A DNA stretch of 64,000 bases from Ectocarpus siliculosus. Taxonomy: Eukaryota > Sar > Phaeophyceae > Ectocarpales > Ectocarpaceae. The stretch covers positions 383,005 through 447,004 of the forward strand of contig FN649757.1 of assembly GCA_000310025.1 (NCBI GenBank), read 5' to 3'. Below, piece after piece: positions 22,501 through 34,366 of the stretch. Under the pieces are notes generated by a model. The model searched no databases. It was not told the DNA's origin and worked only from the letters and a program-made list of their open reading frames with translations. How positions within the stretch are numbered: the first letter of the stretch is position 1; each line of letters begins with the position of its first letter. The translations under genes and the position numbers were made by a program.

Positions 22501-25330
22501 GAGGGTCCGGTCGATAGTTGATTTCCCGTGGTGATACCGTCCTCGGTGAAGATGGCGCCGAACTGGCCTTGATCGGGGGAGTCGTGTCGAGCACCAGGCT
22601 GATATTGGGCAGCGGAGTGAGCCATCATCCTCATCATCGTTCCGCGGATATGACTGAGGGGCAACAGTCAACCGCACAGAAATCTTGAGTCAGGGGGACC
22701 CCTCAAAGGTACATGCAAACTGGGCTACCATCGATCGCACGAAATGTGTGGTCCTCCTCTACAATACATTGCCAACAAAAACATGGCAACAATGAGATAC
22801 CGTCGGCGGCAGTGAGGAGTAGCCACTCCCTTTGTAATGTATCCAATTAAGCGTTTCCCGCACCTCCGGGTGGTGAGCGGCAGGAAGCCAACGCAGCCGA
22901 AAAAGTCACTCAGGAATACATTCTCCTGCATTCCCACAAGTCCGGTCGCCGGGGACGCCCTCAACCTGAACCTGGTACAGCAAAGGCGTCCGTTTGGACG
23001 TGGTGAGATCATGCAAAAATCCCGCGCCCGATATGACATGCAGGACTTGGGGTCCTCTTCAACGTCGAGAACACCCTCTGTCCTGCTTAAGCTCATCCCT
23101 TGCTTCCTTCATGTGTTTCATGTGTTCGAAGGTGCTGGTGGACGGTGAAGCTGACTGTAGCGAGCTACAGGTATACACCAACGAGCAACCATTTCTCCAC
23201 AGAGTTTCGTCCTTTCTTTCCTGCACCCACGATCTCTTGACTCCACTGGTGCGAAGCTTGAATGCGATGGTGCACACACTTGGCGTTGTGACTCAAGCGG
23301 AGGAGGACTGTTTGCATTTCAAGCGTAGTCCAAACGACCAACAGCGACGAATGGAGACAACTGACCTCTTCAAAGGCAGGGTGCCGCAAGCCCGGAGCGC
23401 GCCAGATGACGAGTGGCGCAGCAACTCCATCGAATGCATGCTAGCAGGACCACATGAATCGTGCTGGCGCTGAGGCTGAGGCTGGTACGCCTTCCGCTTA
23501 CTGTAGGTGCATTGGACATCAGCTCGTAGGCACCGGCTGTACGATGCGAGCACGAGAGGGGTCACCGCCGAACTTTACACTGATGCACGGTTTGTGTAGG
23601 GCAGCCGCTTGTGTAGGTAGGTGCGACACACTGGTGGGAATCAGGTGAGTTTGTCGCTTGTGGGACGCGGGACTAGTCAGCGCGGAGAGAATTCGGTGAC
23701 GTAAGGGCTCCGACTTCCTTTTAAAGGAGTACGACCCGCACTCCATGTAGCGAAACTCCCGGCCACGGTTCCCGGCCATGGTTCAATATCTGTGTGTGGT
23801 AAGGCCCGACTACTCCGCCACTGGATTCTGTCACCACTGAATCCTCTTATGACTGACGAACGCACTTCATTTTTGTTGGACTACAGGAGCACGCAAAAAC
23901 AAACGGTTGGCATCGGTTGGTTCGACAGAGGCCGAAAAGCGATTCTGACATGGTCGCCGAAACCTGAAAACAGTTTGCCTGTTTCGGCTGGGCCGACTGC
24001 TCGGGGAGACTCAGCATGGCATAGTTTTGAGAAATCAATGAAACCGATTTCGTCTTTTCAAAGTGATGTTACCTGGTGTGGTATTGTTGGTGTCGTATCT
24101 AATGTCCCGTCATTACCCAACACTTCACACGAGCTTGCATTGAGGGCAACGAATTTCACCACCGATGCTGCTTATCGCATGGTTTGTTGGCATCGTTTGT
24201 GGGTGAGCAATCTTGTATGCAGTACATAGTCGCCTTTCCGTGTAGTTCATTTGGCAACCTCGGAAGTATCTGTCGTTGGGACGTGGTGGCCTCACAAAGT
24301 TCTGTCTTTGGGATGTATGTGCGTTCACCTCTATGCGTGTGTCAGGGACCGGGCGCAATGTTTTGGGTCCAAATTACGAGTTCCCGGTCCATGCGAGTGC
24401 AGTGACGACGGTAACTCCCGCAGAAACCAATGGGGCTACGTTCATACGCGTGTGGCCTCTCTCCTGGGTGGTTCCGGTTGAATTGTCCGCAAGTACGGTC
24501 CTTTTGAAGAGATCCTCCGATCCAGAGCCGCAATAAAAAACTGTCCGGTGCAGTGTTTCATTCTCAAAAGACGAGTCCCGGGGCCTCGGCAGCACCTTCC
24601 CTCGGGGGCGCCGGCGAACAGTTCTACCGCAATGCTAGGTCACGAAGCCCAGAATATCTCGCGGAGACCCGAATCCTCAGCCAAGATAGACTACTGTACC
24701 AGGGAAAACAACATGGGCTTTGGCGGTGCAATGCTGAAGTGTACTCGGACGCGGTGTTTTTTGTCCACCATCCATGTCTCTCTCTCTCGGGTCGCACTCA
24801 TGTCCCGTCGTCATGGGAAATTCCCACATCCTACCGTTTTGTAATGGGGCAGTATATTGGTTCACTTGTATGATGAAGGTTGAAGATACATTGTAAGACC
24901 CAACTTGTTTCGAAAATGACCATCAGCGCACCCACTGCTGTGTTGAACGGTAGTAACATCAATCGTGATTTTTTGCCGTGGTTTAAGGTGGTGTGTGGGG
25001 AGGTAACTGACTGCGTGATCCGGGAGAAAAGCCTCAACCGCCGCTCTTTGCGACAACAAGTGGACTCTCAAACGGTAGATGGATGTTTCCCGTGTGCGTG
25101 CGATTGTTAGTCGCTCTCCCTCTCTCGGTTGTTTTCACAATCAGTCAAGATCAAGTTTATATGGATTTTTCTTGAACCTCCAAAACTTCATGGCGAAGTT
25201 CATGTCCATGCACCACGCACCTGCAAGGCTTCTCGCCATCGCACTTTTTTTTCTTTCGGCGACACTCACGGCAGCTCTTGAACATCCCAAGACTATCCAT
25301 AGCCAAGTCGAAGTCTCCGCGGTGTGCCAT
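16589..25330 (-). CDS. Gene B: Zn(2)-Cys(6) fungal-type transcription factor, 12 exons, about 654 aa
   Basis: Exons, 5' to 3': 25221-25330, 23366-23536, 22864-22971, 22437-22653, 22188-22261, 21800-21845, 21492-21575, 20225-20332, 19411-19673, 18806-18922, 18348-18527, 16589-17075. They total 1965 nt in frame. The zinc cluster is C20-x2-C23-x6-C30-x5-C36-x2-C39-x6-C46 with a fully basic loop (RRKKKK). The chosen ATG directly follows an acceptor (AACGCAG, ending 25337). The tail exon is the shortest of the four (487 nt). B is the most diverged copy. Its N-terminus lacks the short segment found in A and C, exon 7 is altered, and a 4-bp deletion lies just upstream of exon 8. That deletion falls in the intron once the shared acceptor is used, so B remains open. 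It lacks the promoter block next to its exon 1. Predicted nuclear regulator, targets unknown. Confidence 0.82.
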
Positions 25331-27086
25331 GTTAACCTGCGTTTACGGGGACGTGTGGTTTTGGACTTTCAGAGTCTCTCACGACGTCGCAACGGCATGC
25401 GCAAGTGGCACGAAAGAACGGTTGTGGTATCACACGATGAACACGGTAGGCAACAGTTGTTGCATGGAAAATGTGTCAATCAATACCACCGAATATCAAC
25501 CCAAAAATCGCCATCCAGTTTGAATCATCCTGTGTATGGATCTGAGCCGAACGTTTGACTCCTGTGAGCAAACCACACCCTCACACACCATGAATAACAC
25601 GGCACAAACATACAAGAGAGAGAGAGCAGAAAAGCAGGTTTTACAACACCTACCAATAGGCAATCACCGGCCGTCGACCGTGCGAGATGATTATTGCCCG
25701 ATTACCCGGGGGACCGTTGCGAGGAAAATTAATATCCCGAGCTGGGACCCCCAGTTTCCCCATTACCCGCAGGAGCCGGAACTGCCGCAACGCGGAAACA
25801 CGCAGCAAGATGTTTTCTGCGGTTTGTACGAAAACGGCAGCACTACCGATGGTTGGCAACTAACGATGCAGCCGTAAACTACGTTGACCATCTTCCGGCA
25901 TCGCCCCAAGAGACACCACCAATCCCCCGCAGGGGAGCCTTGTATATGCATACATATCCATTCGCATGTCTACCCTTTTCGTGTACATATGTGATGATCA
26001 CTTACTCCATATGTTGTGGGCTGAAACAGTGCTGTAACGCCACACCTACGCAATGTGCGCGTGGGCAAACATGTCTTCCAAGAAGCGGGAAAGAACTGGC
26101 CACTTGCCAGATTAGAGAATTCACGCTCTGGCTCTCGGAACATCTCCCTCATGTTTTGAAGTGCGTAAGTGTATCTCTGGGGGAGAACGGTGTATGCGAA
26201 AAAACGACTTGCTAATCCAATAAACTACATGTATATGACCTTCACTCCGAGAACGTGGGGCGCCTCATCCACCACTCATACTACACCATGGTATAGCAGG
26301 ATTGGATGGTTACAACTTGTATCTATCTACACATATTTGTATACCACCGGGGCGATTACTACGGTCGTCACGACTACAATAATTATCCACGAAAGAGTAG
26401 AGAGAGAGAGGGGCTTGGCAGTCCGATCTTTGCACGCACGCAAGCTTTAGAAACAAAAACGAGCTCTGTCTTGGTTTCCGCCTTGCTTCGGACTCGAAGA
26501 CCAAACAAACCAGCTCTTCGCACACACCTGCAAGATCATGACTGAAATAAACCGAACTACACAGCAGCGAGGTAAGTGGAATAACAGTAGTAGCTCCGTC
26601 ATGCACATCATTACCTAGTACCGGTATTTTTCGGCAACGAGGTTGGCGTCCAGAGTAGGCTATGAAGTGGTTTCTAGTATGCATACCTGAAAGACATTGG
26701 CGTCGATAGACGGTCCCCCCTACCCCCCATATGTCACCACCAAGGGGGAGGGGGTGCTGCTTCAAACATGGTATGTCTACTCTGTAGCGCAAGGAACTCG
26801 GCAAGAGAACAACATATAACTGTACCAGTTAATACAAACCTGGTATGGAATACAAATCGTATTCAAGGATAAAACAAAAGCTACTGTTGTCTTTATGTGC
26901 TCTCACATAAACTGGTCGTTCGTCGGTACTCTGTACCAGTACCTAATCTGCACCTTACAACCCAGGCAGCAGCATTAGCAGCTAAGGATGGGGGTCATAG
27001 AAGACTGCTGATTGTACTCCAGATTTGCAAACTCGGAACTTTTTTTTTATGTTATTATGACCCAACGAATCCATCTCTATCTACAA

Positions 27087-28440
27087 GGCGTCCCTCCGGA
27101 GTGGGGTGAAGAGAGTACCGCGGCAGGGGGTGATGCAAGAACGTGCAAAGAGCAAACACAATTATATATTGTAGAGTACGCACTCTTCGTTCCTTCCACA
27201 CTCCGCAACATTTGTTTTGCCTATTTCTGATGCTGCGTCTCTCAGCGCCGCTTATTCCAGGCCACAAAACGACATGAAATTCATCAGACAGAGCCGTATT
27301 GTCACCCGGGAAACGCACACACCCTCGCCGCAGGCGGGCGGAGAAGCTCTGTATTCGCGCGCTTAGCATGCAAACAGTATGTAGGGCAGTGACCATAGCA
27401 TCATGGTGTGTGTGTCGCACATTCGGTAGGAAACAAGAGGTCACACAAAATAAGCAAAATTGCAACATACATCCACGAAGAATGGATGTGATGGTGGGAC
27501 GGATCGAATGAATCCAGACAGGAGCAGCGCGTGTGTGCGTTTTCTGCAAGCATTCAAAGAAATATGGATACACGTATGCACACACAGCCAAACCACCACG
27601 CAGTACATATATACACGTACGTATTGCACCCACGACGGGGGGGGGACAAATCAAACAGACAGGTGAACGGAAAAAGAGAATACGAACTCACGTCCCAGCG
27701 ACCTGGGTGCAGACAGAGCTATTTGTCGTCAAAATTTGTTCCACCACGTTCATGCAACGTCGTATGTTTGGTCCATCGTTCCGACTCCGTGCAGCTGTAC
27801 CACGGGTCGTGTGTGCTTAATAGCTATGTACCACAGCGCTTGTTTGTCTGTGCCTCACCAAGAGTGAGAGCCAGGGAGGTGTAATAATGCAACATGAGAG
27901 CCAAGACCCGAGCAGCAGTATAAACAGTAGCAGCGGCACAGCGGCACAAACTTGGGAGTCAACGACAGGAAAAAAGAGAAAACCAACAAACAGGCGGCGG
28001 GTGCTGTTCTGACTTGAAGAGCGGGCAAATCGGACCGATAGACAGACAGCTAACCTCTGCGCCATCAATCAGCAGCGATTCGAGCTACGTAACGGCGTTC
28101 CACCTCGTAGGTTGCTACAGTACTTGAATGACCTACTACCCGCTTTACTCAGCGGTTCAGACTTTTCTCGCGGGCGTATTGTTGTTCCTCCAGCGTGCAG
28201 CAAGCGTAACCAACCACGGAGTAGAGACGTTCGTTTTCGAAAGTGCTGTTACGGATACCTGTGCCCAATAGCCAAGCAAGGTGTTCTGCGCTGTTCTACC
28301 CGCTACTGCTGTGCTGGAAAGAATGTTACAGCCGCTTCAAAGAACATGAAAGACTCTCAAAGTCGAACAGCCGCCTGGAAATAGAAGGGAAAGGAACACC
28401 CGAACAGCCTCCACCGCTAACGACCAGCCAACAGAGATGT
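27087..28440. repeat. 1.4-kb interspersed repeat, copy 1
   Basis: It is collinear with 51676-53438. Both copies begin ggcgtcc...ccggagtggggt and share gatgctgcgtctc, gccgtattgtc, gcgggcggagaag, gtagggcagtgacc and ggacggatcgaatgaat. Both end cctccaccgctaacgaccag...agatgt. Neither strand keeps one reading frame across both copies, so it is probably a non-autonomous or decayed element. The word CGAATCCATCTCTATC lies just outside on each side (27066-27081 and 28491-28506), in the same orientation. Confidence 0.75.
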
Positions 28441-28485
28441 ACTGTTTCAATAGAAGAATCTAAGATAATTTTTTTTTTTTCGTTA

Positions 28486-29560
28486 CACAACGAATCCATC
28501 TCTATCCACAGACACACGTGTTGCTCCCTATGAAAAAATTGCCATGTTTGTTTTTTATGCAGACATTACAAATCCTGGAATCACATCCGGAGGCAGTCTT
28601 TCTGCGAGGGACTTTAAGGTATTCTGCCTCAACTCTCGCTGTAGTGCTGATCCCAAATCGTGCAGATCCTCCATGCGTTGCCCACATGTAAACCTCTATG
28701 CGTTGCTCACATGTAAAGACGCACACACACATTTTTTTGTCAGGTTTGGCTAGGGTTAGATACCAGGCCAACGGCGTCTTAGGTCCGTTGCGTGCTTCCA
28801 TGGCTTGGATTGCGATCGAATTTTGGGAGGTAGGCTCATGATCGTTCTGGAAGCCTCCCTGCTGACTACTGGAGTCTTGAATTTGGGCCGACTTTCACTG
28901 GCCCACTGCGATCGCTGTAGTGCAGATTCCTAATCGTGCACATCATGCATTTGTTCCATGGTGTTTTATCTCTACCATGGCCAAGTATCGGCCGAATTGG
29001 GAGACCGTAGTGCCCAGACCACCGCAGGTGAAAGTTGCCTCACAGGAGCTGATAAGGTTGCGCGCAGCAGCAGAGAGCTGGTTCAACTCAGTTGTGATCG
29101 TGAGGCATTTCTCGCGTCCAAAGCAAAATCAAAGGGAAAAAAACAGCTTTCCAGTGGAGGGTATGCCCTGCTTGAGGTGCCCCCGTGTGTTGGTGGTACG
29201 CCAAGGTCTATGTGAGGAGCACGACGTGGTGAAATAACTGGGCTCAGCCATGTCCAATCTGGGGAGGGGATGAAACAAAATTGACCCCGCTGAAACCAGC
29301 GGCGTGATTTTATGTCCGTGCATTTTTCAATTCCCTGTAGGCGGCAACGTGTGTAGAAACGAGTCTAAAATAGAGTAACAACGAACATGGCGTCGGCGCA
29401 AACCACGTGCAACGTGTGTAGAAAAGAGTCTAAAATAGAGTAACAACGAACATGGCGTCGGCGCAAACCACGTGCACTTCTACATATATTTTCTTCTAAA
29501 AATGACACAACGAATCGATCCCTATCTAAGAAAGGGTCTTAAAGACAGATAAACAATGAA
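28486..29560. repeat. Copies of a short repeat family (CGAATCCATCTCTATC core)
   Basis: The core word follows a T-rich stretch at 28491 and appears as cgaatcgatccctatc at about 29511. The second is followed by gggtcttaaagacagata and caatgaatccatggcgtc. The same set, inverted, is at 49142-49260. Another copy of the core is at 27066. The repeated layout (T-rich stretch, core word, gagtctgagacagatt-like word, caatgaatccatggcg) suggests the end of a small mobile element. Confidence 0.5.
29346..29475. repeat. 65-bp tandem duplication, two near-identical units
   Basis: Units 29346-29410 and 29411-29475 both read aacgtgtgtagaaa...gagtctaaaatagagtaaca...cgtcggcgcaaaccacgtgc, with one visible base difference (aacgag versus aaagag). 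The near-identity implies a recent event. It lies in intergenic DNA between genes B and C. Confidence 0.85.
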
Positions 29561-31103
29561 TCCATGGCGTCAGCGGAGACTACCAGTATTTCCACGATTT
29601 CCCGAGCAGCACACTGCGATATCTCCCCTGTGGGTAATAGCCTCAACAAGACAGTAGGGTACAGTAGCTTTTTGGTTAGTTGGAGTCGCTGGGCTCTTCG
29701 AGCCAAAAACACGTCAGCTGAAAGCTGTTCGAGCTTGAAACATCACTGACTGACGGCAGCTGGCCGCTGATTTTCATACAAAACACACGGTTTACTTTTG
29801 TCGTCTTAAGCCTTGACGCCACTAATACTATGGTCTGATGAGCCCACTCCGGAGGCGCGCCTTGTTCATCATATATCATGCATGGGGGGGGGTTAGAGAG
29901 GGGGGCAACACCAACGCATTGACGGCCATTGTTCGAGAACTAGAATTTCAGCAGAGAGGCACAGAACAACAATCTGGGACACGTACGCCCCGGTCCGGCA
30001 AACAAAACACATATTGAAACCCCGCAGATGGGGCATTTTCGTCGCCTGATACTACGGAAACGTCAGAATCGGGTCTCCAGCCTCGTTTTCTTATTTTCGC
30101 CCAGAGGACCAGCCGAAGTCCACCAATTTCTTTGAACGGATATATTTCTTGATTCCTTTGAGCTGTCCCATCGTCCTGCTGCTCTTAATTTTTCTGGCGA
30201 AGAAAACCACACTCCAAGCCTTCACTCGTCATTCAATCGACAGTGGGGTTGTGGCGAACATTGACTGGGGTTGTCGCCGTCCTGAACTTCCTGACTCCCG
30301 CGAATGGTGGCAGTACTATACAGCAGAACAGCAGCAGTGGGTGGCGCAGCCCGCGGCGGCGCTGGTGCATGGGGGGCGCCGCGAAAATATCCACTCTACC
30401 CCCTACAAAGTATTTACATGAACTAGGTAGTGGGGTGGAAGCAGGCAGCAGAAGTGGGACATTTCTTATTCGACACACGCCTACCCTTGTTTCTTTTGTC
30501 TTGGGGGTATCGCAACGATCATGTTTCTTATTGGGACGTTTCTTATGATGTTGTAGCCGAGATGTAGTTGAGTTTCTTAGCCCTTTTTTCTTATGTTCGT
30601 GAACATTTGAGCTTCGGGTCTAGCTATATTTTTTCCGGCAAAAATACAAAAAAAAAGGGGGAGAGAGTGCGGGAGAGACAGAGACAGAAGTGCAGCAAAG
30701 AGAGACATTGTACTTCTGTAGACGCAACAGCTGTCTCCACCTATTGGCCATGAGGGCAGCCCGCGACAGGGTGGTGGGAAAAGACAGGGTCACGAAAGAG
30801 CTGATGCGTGGTCGCGGTGAGGCCGGTAGGGCAGGCTAGGCTTGCAGACCTTGTAAAAGTCAGTCGTCAACAGGCTTAAACTACTCTACTTTTTCAAATG
30901 ATTTTGTGAACATGATCAGTGAGAGGGCTTGTAGACCCATAGCTAGTGTTTGTGAGGTCTATGTAGGGTCTGTTAGTGACTCTTTAGGTCTAGCCGGTGT
31001 TGAAGGCTAGGACACACCGTGTCCGACCTAACCCAACCCAACCCTAACGTTAACCCGAACCCTCACCCACGACCAACGCACGGCCGAGCGGCCGCGAACT
31101 GGG

Positions 31104-31130
31104 CGAGAACGCGGCTGTGCCGCGTTCTCG
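31104..31130. repeat. Perfect 12-bp hairpin
   Basis: CGAGAACGCGGC, a TGT loop, then GCCGCGTTCTCG. It sits in a short GC-rich patch preceded by degenerate CCCTAA-like repeats (31027-31065). Possible roles are a transposon end or a structured RNA, but nothing else supports either. Confidence 0.7.
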
Positions 31131-32246
31131 GAGTGCAAAACGGTGAGAGGGCGCTCGAGAGGGTCAAGGCTAGGAACCACACCCCGACCAATCAGGGGGC
31201 GTGAAACCGCGTAGATAGGAAGAATCACTAAAAGTTATAACTGCTGATTTTTGTATTGTGTACTTGTCTGTCCCCTCCCCAATGTGAGCCCTGCCGGCTC
31301 ACTACAGCTCCTGTGATTTCCCCACTATTCCCACAATCACACAAGCACACCAGCACACACCTACCTTTGCATCAGTGGCTCCCTAGGTTCGGGCGAGGAT
31401 AGTTGTGGGGCTACGATGATCCTGTACGTGCAGCCACAGTGTGCTGGACTCTTCAATACTGCTGCTGCCGTGTAGTGTAGCTGCTGACACGATGACTTCT
31501 GGGTCTTGGGAGCGTACGATTTTCAAATTTGGAGAATGAATATACAGATACTACGGATATCCTGGCCTGGTTGGGCTTGAAATGTCCCTTTTTGCTGCCC
31601 TCCGCTCTTTGCTTACAAGTGGCTTCCTTCCAAGATTCGGGCGAGGGCATGCATGTGGAGCGATTGATGTGTGTCTCTGTGAAAGGATATGGGGAGAGAT
31701 TCATTGTGGCATTCGTATTTAGCGAATTGAGTATTTTTCGAATATTGGTACGTTCAGGGACCTTCATTTTACCCGCTGGCATTAACGTCTATTATGGGTC
31801 ACCGGTTGGCGCGGTCAGTGCGAATGATAACAACACACCTACCTATGGACTTGCCAATTCCTGGCGTGGAGAGATACAGGGCGGCAACTCTACGGCATGC
31901 CACCGCGCCAGCATTTGCAAATGATCAATTAATGATCTGGCAGGACGCCTGTAGATCCAAAGGGTTAAGGGTCTGCGGACAAAGAATTTCGATGTTGACT
32001 AATTTTGAGAACAAACGCAAGAAGAGCACCCGAAATTTCACAAGAGACATAAAAGACAAGTCGGAAGGCATCACGAAAAACATAAAGCGTTTACTCTTGC
32101 ACAGGGCGGCAGTAGGGCTGCTCAAACATGCGTTGCACGTCTACCTCCGCACGCCTCCTTTGAAATCCAGATAAAAAACCACACAACAATTATAAATTCA
32201 AGTCTAAAGAGCCAAAATGGAAGGCGCTCAAACAATGTCAGTTTCG

Positions 32247-32600
32247 AGGGTTATTGGCGGCGCATTCTACGGTCATCAGCAGAGGACACCATGAAGAGGC
32301 GTCGTGCGTGCTGGCTCGTTCAGGTTTGCAACTGGAGCTGAAATATGGAAGATCGCAGCAGCCTCTGTAAAACAGTCCGAAACCTGTGCCGGAACCAAGG
32401 CGGCACCCAACATTTGTCACAGCTGTGTTCACCGTCACGGACCATAAACCCCTGAACGGAGGGTTGTCAGCAGTAGCTGGTGGCTGCTGCGACCTTCGAT
32501 ATATCAGCTCCAGTTGCAAACCTGAACGTGCCAGCACGCACGACACCTCTTCATGGTGTCCTCAACTGATGAATGTACAACATGCCACCTAACCCTGGCG
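32247..32600. mobile_element. Foldback (long inverted repeat) element
   Basis: The left arm 32274-32363 and right arm 32482-32571 are 90-bp inverted copies with few mismatches. Both contain gaggacaccatgaagagg, gtcgtgcgtgctggc and gttcaggtttgcaactggag when read inward. Weaker similarity extends outward (gagggttattggcggc versus ccagggttaggtggc), giving an element of about 350 bp. The centre (32364-32481) holds a second accgtcacggaccat region. There is no transposase frame, so it is non-autonomous. The target-site duplication is not certain. Confidence 0.75.
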
Positions 32601-32944
32601 GGTTGTTTTCATTCTTTGTATAGGATTCAAGTATAGGAAAGAGTCAGCGTCAAAAATCCCTCGTCCGCAGACTCTGGCCCGTTCTAGCGGTAATCACTGG
32701 TAGGTTGGGAAAGACGCTGATTTGTTTGGTGATCACAGGTCGGACGGCAGCAAAACCGATCCAGATTACTGTAGGTAGGAATAGGATGTGTGTCCGCTGT
32801 GGCATACTGTACTACTGTACGGAGTACCTGGTACGCATACACCCTTTGGTGTAGTGTGTACGTACAACTGTCGTCTACGCACACAAGTCTACGCTTCTTT
32901 TTGAACCCAAGAACGGGCTCACCTTGTAAAATATACCGCATGGA

Positions 32945-33330
32945 TGAAGCTGAGGTGTAGTACTGGATGGAAAAGACCATATGGTGAACTCCTCCTCTAT
33001 ACAGCGAAGGAGCAGCAAGACCAGCCAAAGTCGGGACTCCAGGGGGTCTGGTGGCCGGCAATGATTGGAGGTGAGGACCAGCGTCGACTCTTTCTTGTAG
33101 GAGGACTGCGCCCTGGCAGGACTCCGCTGCCAAACTTGCGGCGAGAAACCGTCCGGTATCGTCGCGTGTGAACCTCTTCCTCAGTACGCAGGAAAGCGCG
33201 TCGCGGGGCGGAGCTTGCTGTACCTACATAGTATGGGCTCCTGCAAAAGAGGTGTGTGGCGGGACGGGGAATTATGACGGGGTCGTGACGTCATCGACGC
33301 ACGGAGGTTCAGTTGCGAACCAAACTCCTG
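32945..33330 (-). promoter_or_regulatory. Orphan copy of the gene A/C upstream block, splice donor mutated
   Basis: It matches gene A 10150-10590 in order: gcatgga...ctgagg, then aaaccgtccggtatcgtcg, then cctcagtacg, then ggggaatta, then gtcgtgacgtcat, then gaggttcag..gcgaacc. The CRE palindrome TGACGTCA is intact at 33286-33293. At the position equivalent to the A and C donor, CTCAG is followed by CTTCATCC instead of GTTAGTCC, so the GT is lost. The nearest downstream zinc-cluster exon is exon 1 of gene B, 7.6 kb away. It could be the displaced original promoter of B or a relic. Confidence 0.5.
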
Positions 33331-33350
33331 ACAGCAGATTGACGTTGTAT

Positions 33351-33570
33351 ACCGTATATGACACAAGATAACACACTCCCTTGGCCGATTTTCAAAGCTC
33401 AATTTCTCAACAGCAGGAAGAGTCACAGCGCCGAAAACGACGGCGTTGGAACCGTCTCGTCGAGAGCTGTTCGAAAACGTATTGTTTCGTTTATGCATCC
33501 TCTTCGTCGTGTAGTTATCGAGCTTTGAAAATCGGTCCAGGGGGTGTGTTATCTTGTGTCATATACCGTA
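33351..33570. mobile_element. Small TIR element (MITE-like), about 220 bp
   Basis: The left end accgtatatgacacaagata...acacactccc..ggccgattttcaaagctc is repeated inverted at the right end (33520-33570), giving terminal inverted repeats of about 50 bp. The same terminal word (tatgacacaagataacacac) recurs at 33833 and, inverted, at about 33915 and 35455, so several related or nested copies occupy 33.3-35.5 kb. No coding capacity. Confidence 0.7.
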
Positions 33571-33829
33571 TGCACATATGCACATGCGACTTGAAACATA
33601 TTGCTCGGTTACCCCCTGTGCTGTGTACTCGTATATGCTGGGAACGCTACTACTGCTGTGCGCTCTTTCCCCCTCTCGTACCGCGCCCACACGTACACGC
33701 TCGCTCTACAGCCGCTCTGGCAGCTGCCGCGCCAACGCTCAGCTGATGCCAGTTGGCATGTATTGACACAAGGTTCAACATCAATCAGATCAGAACAGCT
33801 GTTCATGGGGTACGTTTTGTTTTTTCTTC

Positions 33830-34135
33830 TGAATATGACACAAGATAACACACCCCGGTGATACCATTTTGGAGTTTGAAAATATTATCACCGGGTGTGG
33901 TATCCTGTGTGTGGGGGGTGTTATCTTGTGTACCACGGGTGACAAAGTGCAGCTCGCAGGAGCCCCTAAGGGGGGGTGATAAAACAGGGGGTGTGATAGC
34001 CCGTCCGAACACCCACGGCGTGTGTTTGGGGGTGTGATAAATGAGGGGGTGTGATAAAAAGGGGTGTGATAGCACGTCCGAACAAGCACAGACAGCGTGT
34101 GCTTTGGGGTGTGATGAAAGGGGGTGAGATCAGCA
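33830..34135. repeat. Nested TIR remnants and GGGTGTGATAA repeats
   Basis: At 33831-33925 a short element has acacaagataacacaccccggtgata at one end and ggggggtgttatcttgtgt at the other. From 33966 to 34135 the words gggggtgtgata, gtgatagcccgtccgaac and gcgtgtgtttgggg repeat twice or more in slightly changed form. This is a pile-up of related small elements with no gene. Confidence 0.5.
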
Positions 34136-34366
34136 GGAGCAGGAGTAGGAGCGAGCCTCTTGCGTAGAGGTGTGCGCGGGCCCAAAGAAGGAGGTGATCT
34201 GCTGTGGCGCCTGCGCTGCTGCAGTCGAAGCAGTTGTCGAAGGAGCGGAGGTACTTGCGGCTGCATTCTGCACGTTCATGTTGTTGGGGGTCTCCATGCG
34301 GGGTGTTTCCCCGCACACAGCTGACTGACGTGGTTGTGTGTGTGATTGCCCAGGGCAGATGCTGTC

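Noticed and set aside
27055-27654. A 199-codon minus-strand ORF in the 1.4-kb repeat
   Set aside because: The matching sequence in the second copy (51.66-51.9 kb) has shifted frames and stops, so there is no sign of protein constraint.
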